Part shown: piece by piece, positions 7,438-15,923 of the stretch
Layout of the letters: the number at the start of each line of letters is the position of its first letter
Position numbering within the stretch: the first letter of the stretch is position 1
NCBI GenBank assembly: GCA_900753715.1
Contig: CAAEAE010000062.1
Location: 1-16,926 of the forward strand
Length of the DNA stretch: 16,926 nt
Reading direction: 5' to 3'
Origin: an uncultured Roseburia sp.
GTDB lineage: Bacteria > Bacillota_A > Clostridia > Lachnospirales > Lachnospiraceae
Made by a program: the position numbers and the translations under genes
Notes under the pieces: model-generated
The model's database searches: none
What the model was told of the DNA's origin: nothing
The model's input: only the letters and a program-made list of their open reading frames with translations

Positions 7438-7917
7438 ATGACAAATCAATTTCTTGCACCGGGTGCATATGTACTCGGCGATGTCACACTTGGAAATAAT
7501 GTAGGAATCTGGTACAACGCCGTCGTGCGCGGTGACTCCGGTCCCATCCAAATTGACGATGATGCAAATGTTCAGGACAACTGTACCGTACACACCGACC
7601 CGGGCTTTCATGTCCATATTGGAAAAGGTGTTACCATCGGGCACAACGCCATCGTCCACGGCTGTACCATCGGGGAAAACACGATTATCGGAATGGGAAG
7701 TATTCTCCTAAGCGGTGCCACCGTCGGCAAAAACTGTATCATCGGTGCCGGTTCTCTTGTCACCGGCAAAATGAACATCCCGGACAATTCCCTTGCTCTC
7801 GGAAATCCGGCGCGGGTCATCCGCCCCTTGACCGAAGATGAAATCGAGGCGAACCACAAAAATGCCGAACATTATGTGATGCTGATGAAAGAAGAACTAA
7901 AAAGTCGTCTCAGGTAA
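7438..7917 (+). CDS. Gamma-class carbonic anhydrase-like hexapeptide-repeat protein
   Basis: A 159-residue left-handed beta-helix protein built from hexapeptide repeats (LGNNVGIWYNAVVRGD, VTIGHNAIVHGC, IIGMGSILLSGATVG, NCIIGAGSLV) with a C-terminal helix (PLTEDEIEANHKNAEHYV). The GDxxxI and three-histidine pattern (His in CTVHTD, and both His in GHNAIVHG) is the gamma-carbonic anhydrase metal site at the trimer interface. YrdA/PaaY-type relatives are annotated this way, though many lack measured activity. CO2/bicarbonate interconversion or a thioesterase-linked role are both possible. ATG 7438 is preferred because AGAGG lies 5 nt upstream; the in-frame ATG at 7408 has no ribosome site. It is followed 131 nt later by the phosphoketolase gene. 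No terminator lies between them, but xfp has its own promoter. Confidence 0.9.
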   Translation: MTNQFLAPGAYVLGDVTLGNNVGIWYNAVVRGDSGPIQIDDDANVQDNCTVHTDPGFHVHIGKGVTIGHNAIVHGCTIGENTIIGMGSILLSGATVGKNCIIGAGSLVTGKMNIPDNSLALGNPARVIRPLTEDEIEANHKNAEHYVMLMKEELKSRLR

Positions 7918-7946
7918 CTTTTTAAAAATTTAATCCCCCTCGGAAA

Positions 7947-7975
7947 TTGCCCAGTCGGAAAAGATTGTTTAAAAT
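7947..7975 (+). promoter_or_regulatory. Promoter of the phosphoketolase gene
   Basis: TTGCCC (7947-7952) and TAAAAT (7970-7975) are separated by exactly 17 bp, with four and five consensus matches. Transcription should start near 7982, giving a leader of about 67 nt that includes the hairpin-forming stretch at 7985-8018 and the AGGAGG ribosome site 10 nt before ATG. Confidence 0.55.
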
Positions 7976-7984
7976 ATAACAAAG

Positions 7985-8018
7985 TTAGACGTTTTTGTAG
8001 TGTCTAAATTATTTTAGA
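7985..8018 (+). other. Overlapping inverted repeats in the xfp 5' leader
   Basis: TTAGAC (7985-7990) pairs with GTCTAA (8002-8007), and the stem extends to about 9 bp using two G-U pairs. TCTAAA (8003-8008) also pairs perfectly with TTTAGA (8013-8018) around a 4-nt loop. The two hairpins share the same central strand and exclude each other. The region is AT-rich, so both are weak. No known riboswitch class is recognised. Confidence 0.4.
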
Positions 8019-8048
8019 TTGTATTAAATTTTAGGAGGAAAAATTATC

Positions 8049-10421
8049 ATGGCAGATGTTGTGGAAAAACAGCCCATCACCGAGGACTATTTAAAGAAAA
8101 TGGATGCCTACTGGCGTGCAGCCAACTATCTTGGCGCAGCACAGTTATACCTGTTAGACAACCCGCTGCTCCGCGAACCATTGTCTTTAGACCATGTCAA
8201 GAAAAAGATTGTCGGACACTGGGGAACCGTACCGGGACAGAACTTTGTCTATGTACACTTAAACCGTGTCATCAAAAAATATGATCAGGATATGATTTTA
8301 ATTTCCGGTCCGGGTCACGGCGGAAACTTCTTCGTCGCAAATACATACTTAGAGGGAACCTACAGTGAAGTATACCCGAACATCGGCGAAGATATGGACG
8401 GTCTTAAGAAACTCTGCAAGCAGTTTTCTTTCCCGGGCGGAATCTCAAGCCACGTTGCTCCGGAGACTCCGGGTTCCATCAACGAGGGTGGTGAGCTTGG
8501 TTACTCTCTCGCACACTCCTTTGGTGCTGCATTTGATAACCCTGATTTAGTGGTTGCCTGCGTTGTCGGCGACGGCGAAGCTGAGACAGGTCCTCTTGCA
8601 ACCTCCTGGCAGTGTAATAAATTCTTAAATCCGGTATCTGACGGTGCGGTTCTTCCAATCCTTCACATGAACGGATACAAAATCAGCAACCCGACCGTAC
8701 TGGCACGTATCTCCCACGAAGAGTTAGAGCATTTCTTCGACGGATGCGGCTGGAAACCGATTTTCGTAGAAGGCGACGAGCCGATGGATATGCACCGCAA
8801 GATGGCTGCCGCTTTGGACGAGGCAATGGATGAAATCAAAGCAATCCAGAAAAATGCCCGTGAAAACAACGATACCACAAGACCGAAGTGGCCGATGATT
8901 GTTCTGCGCACCCCGAAGGGCTGGACAGGTCCGAAGGTTGTAGACGGAAACCAGATTGAAGGTTCCTTCCGTGCACATCAGGTTCCGATTATGATGGATA
9001 AGCCGGAACATCTTCAGATGTTACAGGACTGGCTGTTAAGCTATCATCCGGAAGAGCTGTTTGACGAGAACGGCAGACTGATTCCGGAATTAAAGGCTCT
9101 CGCTCCTACCGGAGACAGAAGAATCGGTTCTAATCCGCATGCAAACGGCGGTAAGCTGTTACGTGACCTGCGCCTGCCGGATTTCCGCAAGTACGGTATC
9201 GACGTTCCGACTCCGGGTGCTGTCGAGGCACAGGATATGATTGAGCTCGGTGGCTTTGTCAGAGATATCTTCAAGTTAAACGAGGACGCAAAGAACTTCC
9301 GTATCTTCGGACCGGATGAGACAATGTCCAACCGTCTTGGCAAGGTATTCGAGGTAACAAACCGCGACTGGAATAATGAAAAATATGACACCGATGAATT
9401 TTTGGCAAACGATGGACGTGTTATGGACTCCATGTTGAGCGAGCATATGTGTGAGGGATGGTTAGAGGGTTATCTTCTCACCGGACGCCACGGCTTCTTC
9501 GCAAGCTACGAGGCATTTATCCGCGTTGTTGACTCCATGTGTGCACAGCATGCAAAATGGTTAAAGGTCTGCAACCAGCTTCCGTGGAGACAGTCTATTG
9601 CTTCCTTAAACCTGATTCTCTCCTCAAACGTATGGCAGCAGGATCATAACGGATTTACCCATCAGGACCCGGGATTTTTGGACCATATTGCTAACAAGAA
9701 AGCAGATGTCGTAAGACTTTATCTGCCACCAGACACCAACTGTCTGTTATCCTGCTTCGATCACTGCATCAGAAGCCGTAATTATGTAAACGTACTGGTA
9801 ACCTCCAAGCATCCGAGACAGCAGTGGCTGACCATGGAGCAGGCTGTAAAACACTGTACCCAGGGTATCGGTATCTGGGAGTGGGCAAGCAACGACCAGG
9901 GCGAAGAGCCGGATATCGTAATGGCATGCTGCGGTGACACACCGACCCTTGAGACTTTGGCTGCTGTTACCATCTTAAGAGAGGCTCTGCCGGAGTTAAA
10001 GATTCGTGTTGTCAACGTTGTCGACCTGATGAAGTTAGAGCCAAGCACCAAGCATCCGCACGGTCTCACCGATGCAGAATACGATGCACTCTTCACCAAG
10101 GATAAGCCGATTATCTTCGCTTTCCATGGCTACCACACACTGATTCACGAGCTGACCTATCGTCGTACTAACCGCAATATCCATGTTTTTGGTTACAAAG
10201 AGGAGGGTACGATTACAACACCGTTCGATATGCGTGTACAGAACGAAATCGACCGCTTCCATCTCGTAAAGAATGCAATCAAGTATCTGCCACAGTTAGG
10301 AAACCGTGGTTCTTACCTGGTTCAGAAGATGAACGACAAGCTGGTTGAGCACAAACAGTACATCCATGAGTACGGTATTGATATGCCGGAAATCCGTGAC
10401 TGGAAATGGACAAACAAGTAA
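8049..10421 (+). CDS. xfp: Xylulose-5-phosphate/fructose-6-phosphate phosphoketolase
   Basis: A 790-residue thiamine-diphosphate enzyme of full family length. With inorganic phosphate it cleaves xylulose-5-P to acetyl phosphate and glyceraldehyde-3-P, or fructose-6-P to acetyl phosphate and erythrose-4-P, in the cytoplasm. Visible motifs are [11 protein letters not shown] with His57, ISGPGHGG with His90, [20 protein letters not shown], and the ThDP/Mg motif [15 protein letters not shown] (174-188). The second half has [11 protein letters not shown] (420-430) and [20 protein letters not shown] (464-483), which holds the conserved glutamates of the Pyr domain. Substrate preference (Xpk versus Xfp) cannot be read from these motifs. 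Start: AGGAGG 10 nt upstream. It has its own promoter and is separated from the convergent AraC gene by a hairpin. It gives a phosphoketolase route from sugars to acetate/ATP. Confidence 0.97.
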   Translation: MADVVEKQPITEDYLKKMDAYWRAANYLGAAQLYLLDNPLLREPLSLDHVKKKIVGHWGTVPGQNFVYVHLNRVIKKYDQDMILISGPGHGGNFFVANTYLEGTYSEVYPNIGEDMDGLKKLCKQFSFPGGISSHVAPETPGSINEGGELGYSLAHSFGAAFDNPDLVVACVVGDGEAETGPLATSWQCNKFLNPVSDGAVLPILHMNGYKISNPTVLARISHEELEHFFDGCGWKPIFVEGDEPMDMHRKMAAALDEAMDEIKAIQKNARENNDTTRPKWPMIVLRTPKGWTGPKVVDGNQIEGSFRAHQVPIMMDKPEHLQMLQDWLLSYHPEELFDENGRLIPELKALAPTGDRRIGSNPHANGGKLLRDLRLPDFRKYGIDVPTPGAVEAQDMIELGGFVRDIFKLNEDAKNFRIFGPDETMSNRLGKVFEVTNRDWNNEKYDTDEFLANDGRVMDSMLSEHMCEGWLEGYLLTGRHGFFASYEAFIRVVDSMCAQHAKWLKVCNQLPWRQSIASLNLILSSNVWQQDHNGFTHQDPGFLDHIANKKADVVRLYLPPDTNCLLSCFDHCIRSRNYVNVLVTSKHPRQQWLTMEQAVKHCTQGIGIWEWASNDQGEEPDIVMACCGDTPTLETLAAVTILREALPELKIRVVNVVDLMKLEPSTKHPHGLTDAEYDALFTKDKPIIFAFHGYHTLIHELTYRRTNRNIHVFGYKEEGTITTPFDMRVQNEIDRFHLVKNAIKYLPQLGNRGSYLVQKMNDKLVEHKQYIHEYGIDMPEIRDWKWTNK

Positions 10422-10434
10422 TTTTTGATAAATA

Positions 10435-10470
10435 GAAAGCCCCGGCCAGTCTCCGCCAGCCGGGGCTTTC
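10435..10470. terminator. Bidirectional terminator between xfp and the AraC gene
   Basis: A perfect 12-bp GC-rich stem pairs 10435-10446 with 10459-10470 around a 12-nt loop. It lies 13 nt after the xfp stop and 6 nt from the stop of the convergent AraC gene. The T-rich tract is better on the minus-strand side (CTTTCTATTTATC) than on the plus side (CCCGTTCTTATT), but the position suits both genes. Confidence 0.85.
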
Positions 10471-10476
10471 CCGTTC

Positions 10477-11526
10477 TTATTCAAACATTCTCTTACGGAA
10501 CTGCGCCGGTGTCAGCTGGTGCCGTTCCGTAAATATTTTATAAAAATATCCCTTATTTTTGTATCCCACTTCCTTGACGATATCGTCAATCGTGTACTCC
10601 GAATTTAAAAGCAGCATCTCCGCACGCTTTAATCGCAGATTTTGCAGATATTCTGTGTAGGTCATTCCGGTCTGTGCCTTTAGGAAACGGTTAAAATAAT
10701 CTTCCTGAAAATGAAATTCTTCCGCGAGAAGTCCCACGGACATCCGGTTTAAATTCTTTCCCATATAGTCCGTAATCTCCTCAAACAGCATCCAGTTCAT
10801 CTTCTTGCGTAACTGCTTGGAAAGCGAGTATTCATAGCGTGTCCCAAGAATCCAGAAAATCCGAAGAAGCAATCCTTTGCAGATGTACGTCGAAGCGATA
10901 TCATGCTTTTGCAGTTCACTCACAAGTGCCATCAGCGCTTCCTCAATTTCGGCGGAATCCTCTCCCTGCGGTTTAAAATGCAGATACTGCTGTAAGGATT
11001 TCTGCTCTAAGAGCGCCATATTGAAAAAAGAAGCGATACGGTCAGTCGTGATATTCCGGTCCATGATATCATTAAACATGACATTTGTAATTCCAAAAAA
11101 CAGAATCGTTGCCGATGTTCCATCTAAAATTTCCTGATGCAGACAGTTTCTGTCAATCAGGCACAGTTCCCCCTTGTGGAATGTATACTCATTTCCAAGA
11201 ATCCGCTGTCTGTATTCTCCGTCCACAACATAGAAAAATTCCAGATATTCATGGGAGTGCATCTGCGTCCGCATCCCCGGCTCAAAACTTTTTTCATATA
11301 AAAAAGGTACTTCCGAGGGCACAATCGTCGCAGAAAGCCGGTTTCCATCGTGGATATCCCAAAACAGTGCAAACATATGCTCATTTTCCCGCAGAGGATA
11401 AGGCTTTCGCTCCTCCTCATGTGCGGAATACTCCGGGCAGAGAATCCGGAAACGCGCATAAATACCCGGAATATGCTGATTCTTGTTGTCATAAATCAGA
11501 TGCCTTGTCATCTGTTTTAAATCCAT
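10477..11526 (-). CDS. AraC-family transcriptional regulator with N-terminal cupin sensor
   Basis: A 349-residue regulator. The N-terminal part has a cupin-like sensor: MRTQMHSHEYLEFFYVVDGE followed by FHKGELCLIDRNCLHQE. This is the pattern of AraC proteins that sense sugars or related ligands. The last about 107 residues form the double helix-turn-helix: MSVGLLAEEFHFQEDYFNRF, then TIDDIVKEVGYKNKGYFYKI and the closing LTPAQFRKRMF. The start at 11526 is chosen because the GGAG site lies inside the last amylase codons, 7 nt upstream. A longer frame starting at 11607 lies within the amylase gene. The 4-nt gap to the amylase stop indicates co-transcription, so the amylase operon is the natural candidate target. 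Confidence 0.92.
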   Translation of the reverse strand: MDLKQMTRHLIYDNKNQHIPGIYARFRILCPEYSAHEEERKPYPLRENEHMFALFWDIHDGNRLSATIVPSEVPFLYEKSFEPGMRTQMHSHEYLEFFYVVDGEYRQRILGNEYTFHKGELCLIDRNCLHQEILDGTSATILFFGITNVMFNDIMDRNITTDRIASFFNMALLEQKSLQQYLHFKPQGEDSAEIEEALMALVSELQKHDIASTYICKGLLLRIFWILGTRYEYSLSKQLRKKMNWMLFEEITDYMGKNLNRMSVGLLAEEFHFQEDYFNRFLKAQTGMTYTEYLQNLRLKRAEMLLLNSEYTIDDIVKEVGYKNKGYFYKIFTERHQLTPAQFRKRMFE

Positions 11527-11530
11527 AACA

Positions 11531-13003
11531 CTACTCCAATTCTGTTCTGATTCTGCGGTAAACCTTCTCCGGCACCCAGACCGACACGGAGCCGCCGTCC
11601 ACGGCAAACTCCCCGGCTCCGGAATCGTCTAATACTACCGGCGTATCAAAATGTCCCATCACATCATAAAACGCACATCCGGCAAACCGTTCTCCCACCT
11701 GCATCCATTTTTTTCCTGCAACAGAGTCCGTCAGCAGCACCGCAAGCCCGGAATCCTCGTGTTCATCGTCCCCGCCTCTGGTAAATCCGACAAGGCTATG
11801 ATGGTCAAAGTACTCTCTCTGTTCTCCGTAAGCATAATTTTTGCGCAAAAACAACAGTTTTTTCAGTCCCTCCACCGGTGCAATGTGGTCGTGCGGAATT
11901 CCGTAATAATCGCCGTAAAAGACGCAGGGGATTCCCTCTTTTCTAAGAAGAATCAGTGCATAGGCAATCGGCTTAAACCATGCCGGCACAAACGAAACGA
12001 GTGCCTGTCCCGGCTGTGTGTCGTGATTGTCGACAAATGTCACCGCCTGTTCCGGGCGTGCCGCCACAAGCGTTCCGCCAAAAATCTGTGCCATGTCAAA
12101 ATTTCCGTTGGAGGCTGCCGCCTTAGAGAACTGGAAATGCAACGGCACGTCAAACAGTGAGAGACTGTTTTCAAGCACATCTAGGTAATGCGTGAGCCTG
12201 CCCGTATCCGGCGACCAGTATTCTCCCACCGTAAAGAGATTCTTTCCGGCGTGGGCACGCATCTCCTTTAACCACTCTCTGTAGAAATCAAAACCAATGT
12301 GTTTTACCGCATCGAGCCGGAATCCGTCCATCCCTACCGTGTCGAGATACCATTTTCCCCAGTCGGTCACGGCTTTTACGGTCTGCGGGTTATCCGTGTC
12401 CAAATCCGCGCCCATCAGGTAATCATAATTTCCGTTCTCGCTGTCCGTCTCGTGGTTCCATTCCTTTCCATCGAACCGGAAAATTCCACCGCGTTTTGCC
12501 TTGTCATCCCAGTCGGTTCCACTGAAATTCTCTGCGCTCCAGGTAAAATCCGAATACTTTCCTGCACGCCCCGGAAATGTAAAACGCGTCCATGCGGTAA
12601 TCTCCTGTTTGCCGCTGATGTCCTGGTTGCGGTTTGTGGAAAGTTCCTCCTCCACTAAAACTGTCTCCGTGTCATCCGCACCTATCATATGATTTAAAAC
12701 GATGTCAGAAAGAACCTCGATGCCGTTTTCCTGTAAGCATTTCACTGCGTTTAAATAGGCTTCCCGGGTTCCGTATTTCGTGGCTTTCTGCCCCTTCTGG
12801 TCAAATTCTCCCAGGTCATAGGTGTCGTACACGTCATAGCCGACGCTTGCTGCCCCTGCTGCCCCTTTGTATGCCGGCGGCAGCCACAGCATATTGATTC
12901 CCGCCTCTTTTAACTGCTTCGACTGCCAAGCCGCACGCTCCCACAGGCATCCGTTTGCGGGCAGATACCACTCAAAATACTGCATCATCGTTTTGTTATC
13001 CAT
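11531..13003 (-). CDS. amyA: Intracellular alpha-amylase, GH13_5 type
   Basis: A 490-residue GH13 alpha-amylase hydrolysing internal alpha-1,4 links of maltodextrin or glycogen. There is no signal peptide (MDNKTMMQYFEWYLP begins directly with strand 1), so it is cytoplasmic like E. coli AmyA. Conserved regions: DIVLNH (100-105), GFRLDAVKH with nucleophile Asp231, GEYW with acid/base Glu261, and FVDNHD with Asp328. These positions, and the likely calcium ligands Asn104, Asp200 and His235, coincide with the numbering known for mature Bacillus licheniformis amylase, which supports the liquefying subfamily. A beta-sheet domain C ends the protein (SVSVWVPEKVYR). The ribosome site is AAGGGGGG 10 nt upstream. 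It sits 32 nt after the histidine phosphatase gene and 4 nt before the AraC regulator. It would digest stored glycogen or imported maltodextrin. Confidence 0.95.
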   Translation of the reverse strand: MDNKTMMQYFEWYLPANGCLWERAAWQSKQLKEAGINMLWLPPAYKGAAGAASVGYDVYDTYDLGEFDQKGQKATKYGTREAYLNAVKCLQENGIEVLSDIVLNHMIGADDTETVLVEEELSTNRNQDISGKQEITAWTRFTFPGRAGKYSDFTWSAENFSGTDWDDKAKRGGIFRFDGKEWNHETDSENGNYDYLMGADLDTDNPQTVKAVTDWGKWYLDTVGMDGFRLDAVKHIGFDFYREWLKEMRAHAGKNLFTVGEYWSPDTGRLTHYLDVLENSLSLFDVPLHFQFSKAAASNGNFDMAQIFGGTLVAARPEQAVTFVDNHDTQPGQALVSFVPAWFKPIAYALILLRKEGIPCVFYGDYYGIPHDHIAPVEGLKKLLFLRKNYAYGEQREYFDHHSLVGFTRGGDDEHEDSGLAVLLTDSVAGKKWMQVGERFAGCAFYDVMGHFDTPVVLDDSGAGEFAVDGGSVSVWVPEKVYRRIRTELE

Positions 13004-13035
13004 CTGTCGTATTCCCCCCTTCTTTTTACACCGGG

Positions 13036-13569
13036 TTAAAATTCGTATCTTAAAATCTCACAGTTTTTGATTCCAAAGGCTGCAAATTCTTCATTTGTCA
13101 TATCATAAAAATAGGACTGCACAATTCTTGAAATTCCGTTGTGCGCCACTAAAAGATACGTCTTTTCGTCCTGTCTGATTTCGTCCAACAGGTTATAAAT
13201 GCGCTGGCTTAAGTGCAACATCGTCTCTCCACCGTCATAGTGGCAGATGAAGCTTCTTTTTGCCTGCTGAAATTCGGCGCCATCCCGCGGTGTCGACTCA
13301 TATCTGCCAAAATTCTGTTCTGTAAGCCTTGGCTCCACGCGGCAGCTTATTCCGGTCACCTCCGAAATATGTCTTGCCGTTTCCGCCGCACGAATGAGTG
13401 GGGAGCAGAGAATTTCATCAATGGGTAAGCCCTCGCTTTTGATTTTCTCTCCCAGTTCAATTGCCTGTACGTGGCCAAGCTCTGTGAGCGCGATGTCGGT
13501 TGCACCACAGATTTTATTTTCTACATTCCAGACCGTCTGACCGTGACGGGTAAAATATACATAAGACAT
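13036..13569 (-). CDS. Histidine phosphatase (phosphoglycerate mutase-like)
   Basis: A 177-residue branch 1 histidine phosphatase superfamily protein. The phosphohistidine motif TRHGQT holds Arg8 and His9. The other catalytic residues are Arg60 in CSPLIRAAETA, Glu84 in RLTEQNFGRYE, and His143 in VAHNGISR. Such small members are usually phosphatases acting on sugar phosphates, nucleotides or alpha-ribazole phosphate rather than true mutases. The substrate is not evident and no cobalamin genes are nearby. The start at 13569 has GAGGAG 6 nt upstream, overlapping the stop of the HD-PHP gene. A longer frame from 13611 would overlap that gene and lacks a site. The gap to the HD-PHP stop is 11 nt, and the amylase gene follows after 32 nt. 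Confidence 0.92.
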   Translation of the reverse strand: MSYVYFTRHGQTVWNVENKICGATDIALTELGHVQAIELGEKIKSEGLPIDEILCSPLIRAAETARHISEVTGISCRVEPRLTEQNFGRYESTPRDGAEFQQAKRSFICHYDGGETMLHLSQRIYNLLDEIRQDEKTYLLVAHNGISRIVQSYFYDMTNEEFAAFGIKNCEILRYEF

Positions 13570-13580
13570 CTGTTTCTCCT

Positions 13581-15200
13581 CTATGGTCTTCTCAATATGA
13601 TATCGTTGCACAGCTTCAGTCCGTACTTATCCACGATATCCATACATTTGCGGTAATTTTCCACATTTCCGACTTCTTCCCTGCGGTGTGCGTCAAGTCC
13701 AAGCACCACATCATTTCCAACTTCTGCCACAAGCTTCCAGAAATGCTCATTGGGGTACTGTCTTCCGGTTGTCATTCCAAGGATATTGATTTCAAGCGGA
13801 ATTCCAAGTTCCTTCATTGTGGTGCAGAGCCGCTTCATTTCCCGGTCATAAATTGCCTCTTCCCCGATATAATTGAGGATATCCGGGTGTGCGATATAGG
13901 TAAAGCTTCCGGTTTCTGCCCCTGCTATCACCGTGTCGACATAGCGGATAAGCATTTTTTCGTCCTCCGTCGGCGTTCCGGTATAAGGACCCTCTTTCTC
14001 ATTTCCGACAAAATGCTGTCCCATAATCAGATAGTCAAATCCAATGCTTCGCACCATCTCAATCTGTTCCTCGTAAAATTCTGGAATGTATTCCGCCTCA
14101 AATCCAACGTAAAGTGTAATCTGATTTTCATACTCCTTCGCAAGACTGCGGATGCAGTCATAATATTCTTTTGCCTGCTCCATCGTCATGCGGATTTTTG
14201 AGACATAGCCGTCCTTAAACGGGCACGGAATATGATCCGAAAATCCAAGTTTTCTGATTCCATAACGAATTGCTTCTTCAATGTATTCCCGTTCCGTGCC
14301 GGTTGCATGAAGGCAGCGGTAAGTATGCGTATGATAATTTGCTGTTAAAAAATCCATGTGTTCTTTTTCGCCGGAATCTTTTGCAAGATATCGGTTCATC
14401 TCCTCTCTGATGTGTAAAAACTGTTCTCTTGTGACCGGATTTTCTGATTCAAAATTCATCAGCTTATCCAGATACCCCTGTTCCTTCATCATTTTTCTAC
14501 TCATCGGATATTCCAGCTCATAAGTCAGTGAAATATGTCCGACTGCATTGTCAATCGCTGTTTTCTTTAATGCCCGAAGCACCGCATGATGCTCATCAAA
14601 TGCCTGCATGACCTCGGGTGTCACCTGGCTGTTTTTTAATTCTTCCGTGGTGACATTGTAGATTTCTTCCATCGGTGTGTCAAGGTTCACCCGTAAAATG
14701 TCTATCTTGTCCGCATCCCGCAGAATCTTACAGTACATGGCTGTTTTTTCATCCAGATTTTCCGGAAGCCTGTAGCTGCTGTGATAAAAAATTGCGGTGC
14801 CGATGACGGCATCCCATTCTGCCGGTGCGAAAAAGCTTCTGATACTGCCGCCCTTCGCATTCTGTGGCACAAACACCCTGCTGCCGTTCTCTTCACAGAC
14901 GGATGCCTCCCCGAATAAAATCGTCGTACTGAGCAGTGCATGGTCAATCGAGACGGCATCCTGAAAGGTTCCATAACGCCTGATTTGCTCAAACCGTCCG
15001 ATATCGTGCAAAAGCCCGCACATCCATGCCGCATCCAGTGCCTCACCGGAAAGCCCTTCCGATGCGCCGATGGTATCGCAGAGCTCTGCCACGCGGTAGG
15101 TGTGCAGAATTTTTAATTTTATCTTGGGGTCCTCGCTGTTATAATTGTCCACATATGCAGCAAATGTTTCTTTTGCTTTTGTTCTGTCAATTCTCGTCAT
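13581..15200 (-). CDS. HD-domain / PHP-domain fusion phosphohydrolase
   Basis: A 539-residue protein with two metal-dependent phosphohydrolase domains. The N-terminal HD domain (about 20-230) shows His33 in LHTYRV, His65-Asp66 in GLLHDIGRF, His87, His140 in AIFYHSSYR, and Asp162/Asp164 in LRDADKIDIL. The C-terminal PHP domain (about 283-535) shows NYHTHTYR (His290, His292), FSDHIP (His323), GFEAEY (Glu368), MGQHF (His396), YIAHPD (His438) and GLDAHR (Asp503, His505), resembling histidinol-phosphate phosphatase HisK. The joint lies around 265-285 with no stop or ribosome site, so this is one reading frame. HD proteins commonly act on nucleotides, and PHP proteins on phosphate esters such as histidinol phosphate. 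The actual substrates are unknown. No other his genes are present. It overlaps the HAD gene by 14 nt. Confidence 0.9.
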   Translation of the reverse strand: MTRIDRTKAKETFAAYVDNYNSEDPKIKLKILHTYRVAELCDTIGASEGLSGEALDAAWMCGLLHDIGRFEQIRRYGTFQDAVSIDHALLSTTILFGEASVCEENGSRVFVPQNAKGGSIRSFFAPAEWDAVIGTAIFYHSSYRLPENLDEKTAMYCKILRDADKIDILRVNLDTPMEEIYNVTTEELKNSQVTPEVMQAFDEHHAVLRALKKTAIDNAVGHISLTYELEYPMSRKMMKEQGYLDKLMNFESENPVTREQFLHIREEMNRYLAKDSGEKEHMDFLTANYHTHTYRCLHATGTEREYIEEAIRYGIRKLGFSDHIPCPFKDGYVSKIRMTMEQAKEYYDCIRSLAKEYENQITLYVGFEAEYIPEFYEEQIEMVRSIGFDYLIMGQHFVGNEKEGPYTGTPTEDEKMLIRYVDTVIAGAETGSFTYIAHPDILNYIGEEAIYDREMKRLCTTMKELGIPLEINILGMTTGRQYPNEHFWKLVAEVGNDVVLGLDAHRREEVGNVENYRKCMDIVDKYGLKLCNDIILRRP

Positions 15201-15858
15201 TTGTCATTACTTCCTGTTCTTCCAGATATTCCTTTACCTCCACCAGATTGTCAAATCTGGCAAATAAAAGCTGTGTGGTCTCCTCATCGGGCTGCCACAA
15301 ATCCGGTATCATAATCGGCTTACAGCCCGCCGCATGCGCCGAGCGAAGACCACTCTTAGAATCCTCAAGCACATAGCAGTCCTCCGGTTTCTCTCCTAAC
15401 AGCTCACAGGCTCTTTTGTAGATTTCCGGGTCGGGCTTGGAATGTTTTACCATATCCCCGCACACAGTCACCGTGAAAAATTCATACACCCCGGCATCCT
15501 TTAAGTGATGCTCCACCTCCCACTGCGGTGAGGATGATGCCACCGCAAGCTGGTATCCGTGAATTTTCAGATAGCGTAACAGCACGTACAGCCCGTGTTT
15601 TACCGGAACTTTATTCTCGGTATAATATTTTGTCAGAAATTCCTTTGTATAACGGCGTAACGCCTCCTCGTCATAGCGCTCTCCAAACTCCTGCCTCCAC
15701 AGTTCCCTCGAAGCCGCAATGTTCATCCCAAGCGTCTTTAACGTCATATAACCCGCTTTTCCGATTCCAAGCTGCTCTCCTGCATAATCCCATGCCTGCA
15801 CAAAGACCCGCTCTGTGTCAAACATCAGCCCATCCATATCAAAAATAACTGCTGCCAT
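15187..15858 (-). CDS. HAD-superfamily phosphatase, beta-phosphoglucomutase-like
   Basis: A 223-residue HAD hydrolase of the beta-phosphoglucomutase/phosphatase subgroup with a helical cap. Motif I is IFDMDGLMFDTE with nucleophile Asp7 and acid/base Asp9. Motif II is AVASSS (Ser108), motif III Lys141 in KHSKPDP, and motif IV Glu165-Asp166 in VLEDSKSG. The FDTE sequence after motif I is shared by beta-phosphoglucomutases and small sugar-phosphate phosphatases. Which activity applies cannot be read from this. A mutase would suit the amylase downstream, since maltose phosphorylase products need it, but no such phosphorylase gene is in view. The ribosome site GGGGAG is close to the ATG. It is 65 nt after the methyltransferase, with no clear promoter or terminator between. 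Confidence 0.92.
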   Translation of the reverse strand: MAAVIFDMDGLMFDTERVFVQAWDYAGEQLGIGKAGYMTLKTLGMNIAASRELWRQEFGERYDEEALRRYTKEFLTKYYTENKVPVKHGLYVLLRYLKIHGYQLAVASSSPQWEVEHHLKDAGVYEFFTVTVCGDMVKHSKPDPEIYKRACELLGEKPEDCYVLEDSKSGLRSAHAAGCKPIMIPDLWQPDEETTQLLFARFDNLVEVKEYLEEQEVMTNDEN

Positions 15859-15923
15859 ATGCTCACTCCCCTGCGTACTTGAAATGTACTCTTTCCTATT
15901 TACATTACATTCTGATAAGTGTT

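Noticed and set aside
13686..14201. Open frame of 171 codons on the plus strand
   Set aside because: It is antisense to the PHP domain of the HD-PHP gene, whose conserved catalytic motifs show which strand is coding.
15859..15923. Separate promoter or terminator between methyltransferase and HAD genes
   Set aside because: Only weak -10-like AT stretches and a 4-bp GTAC repeat are seen; no -35/-10 pair with proper spacing and no hairpin with T tract.
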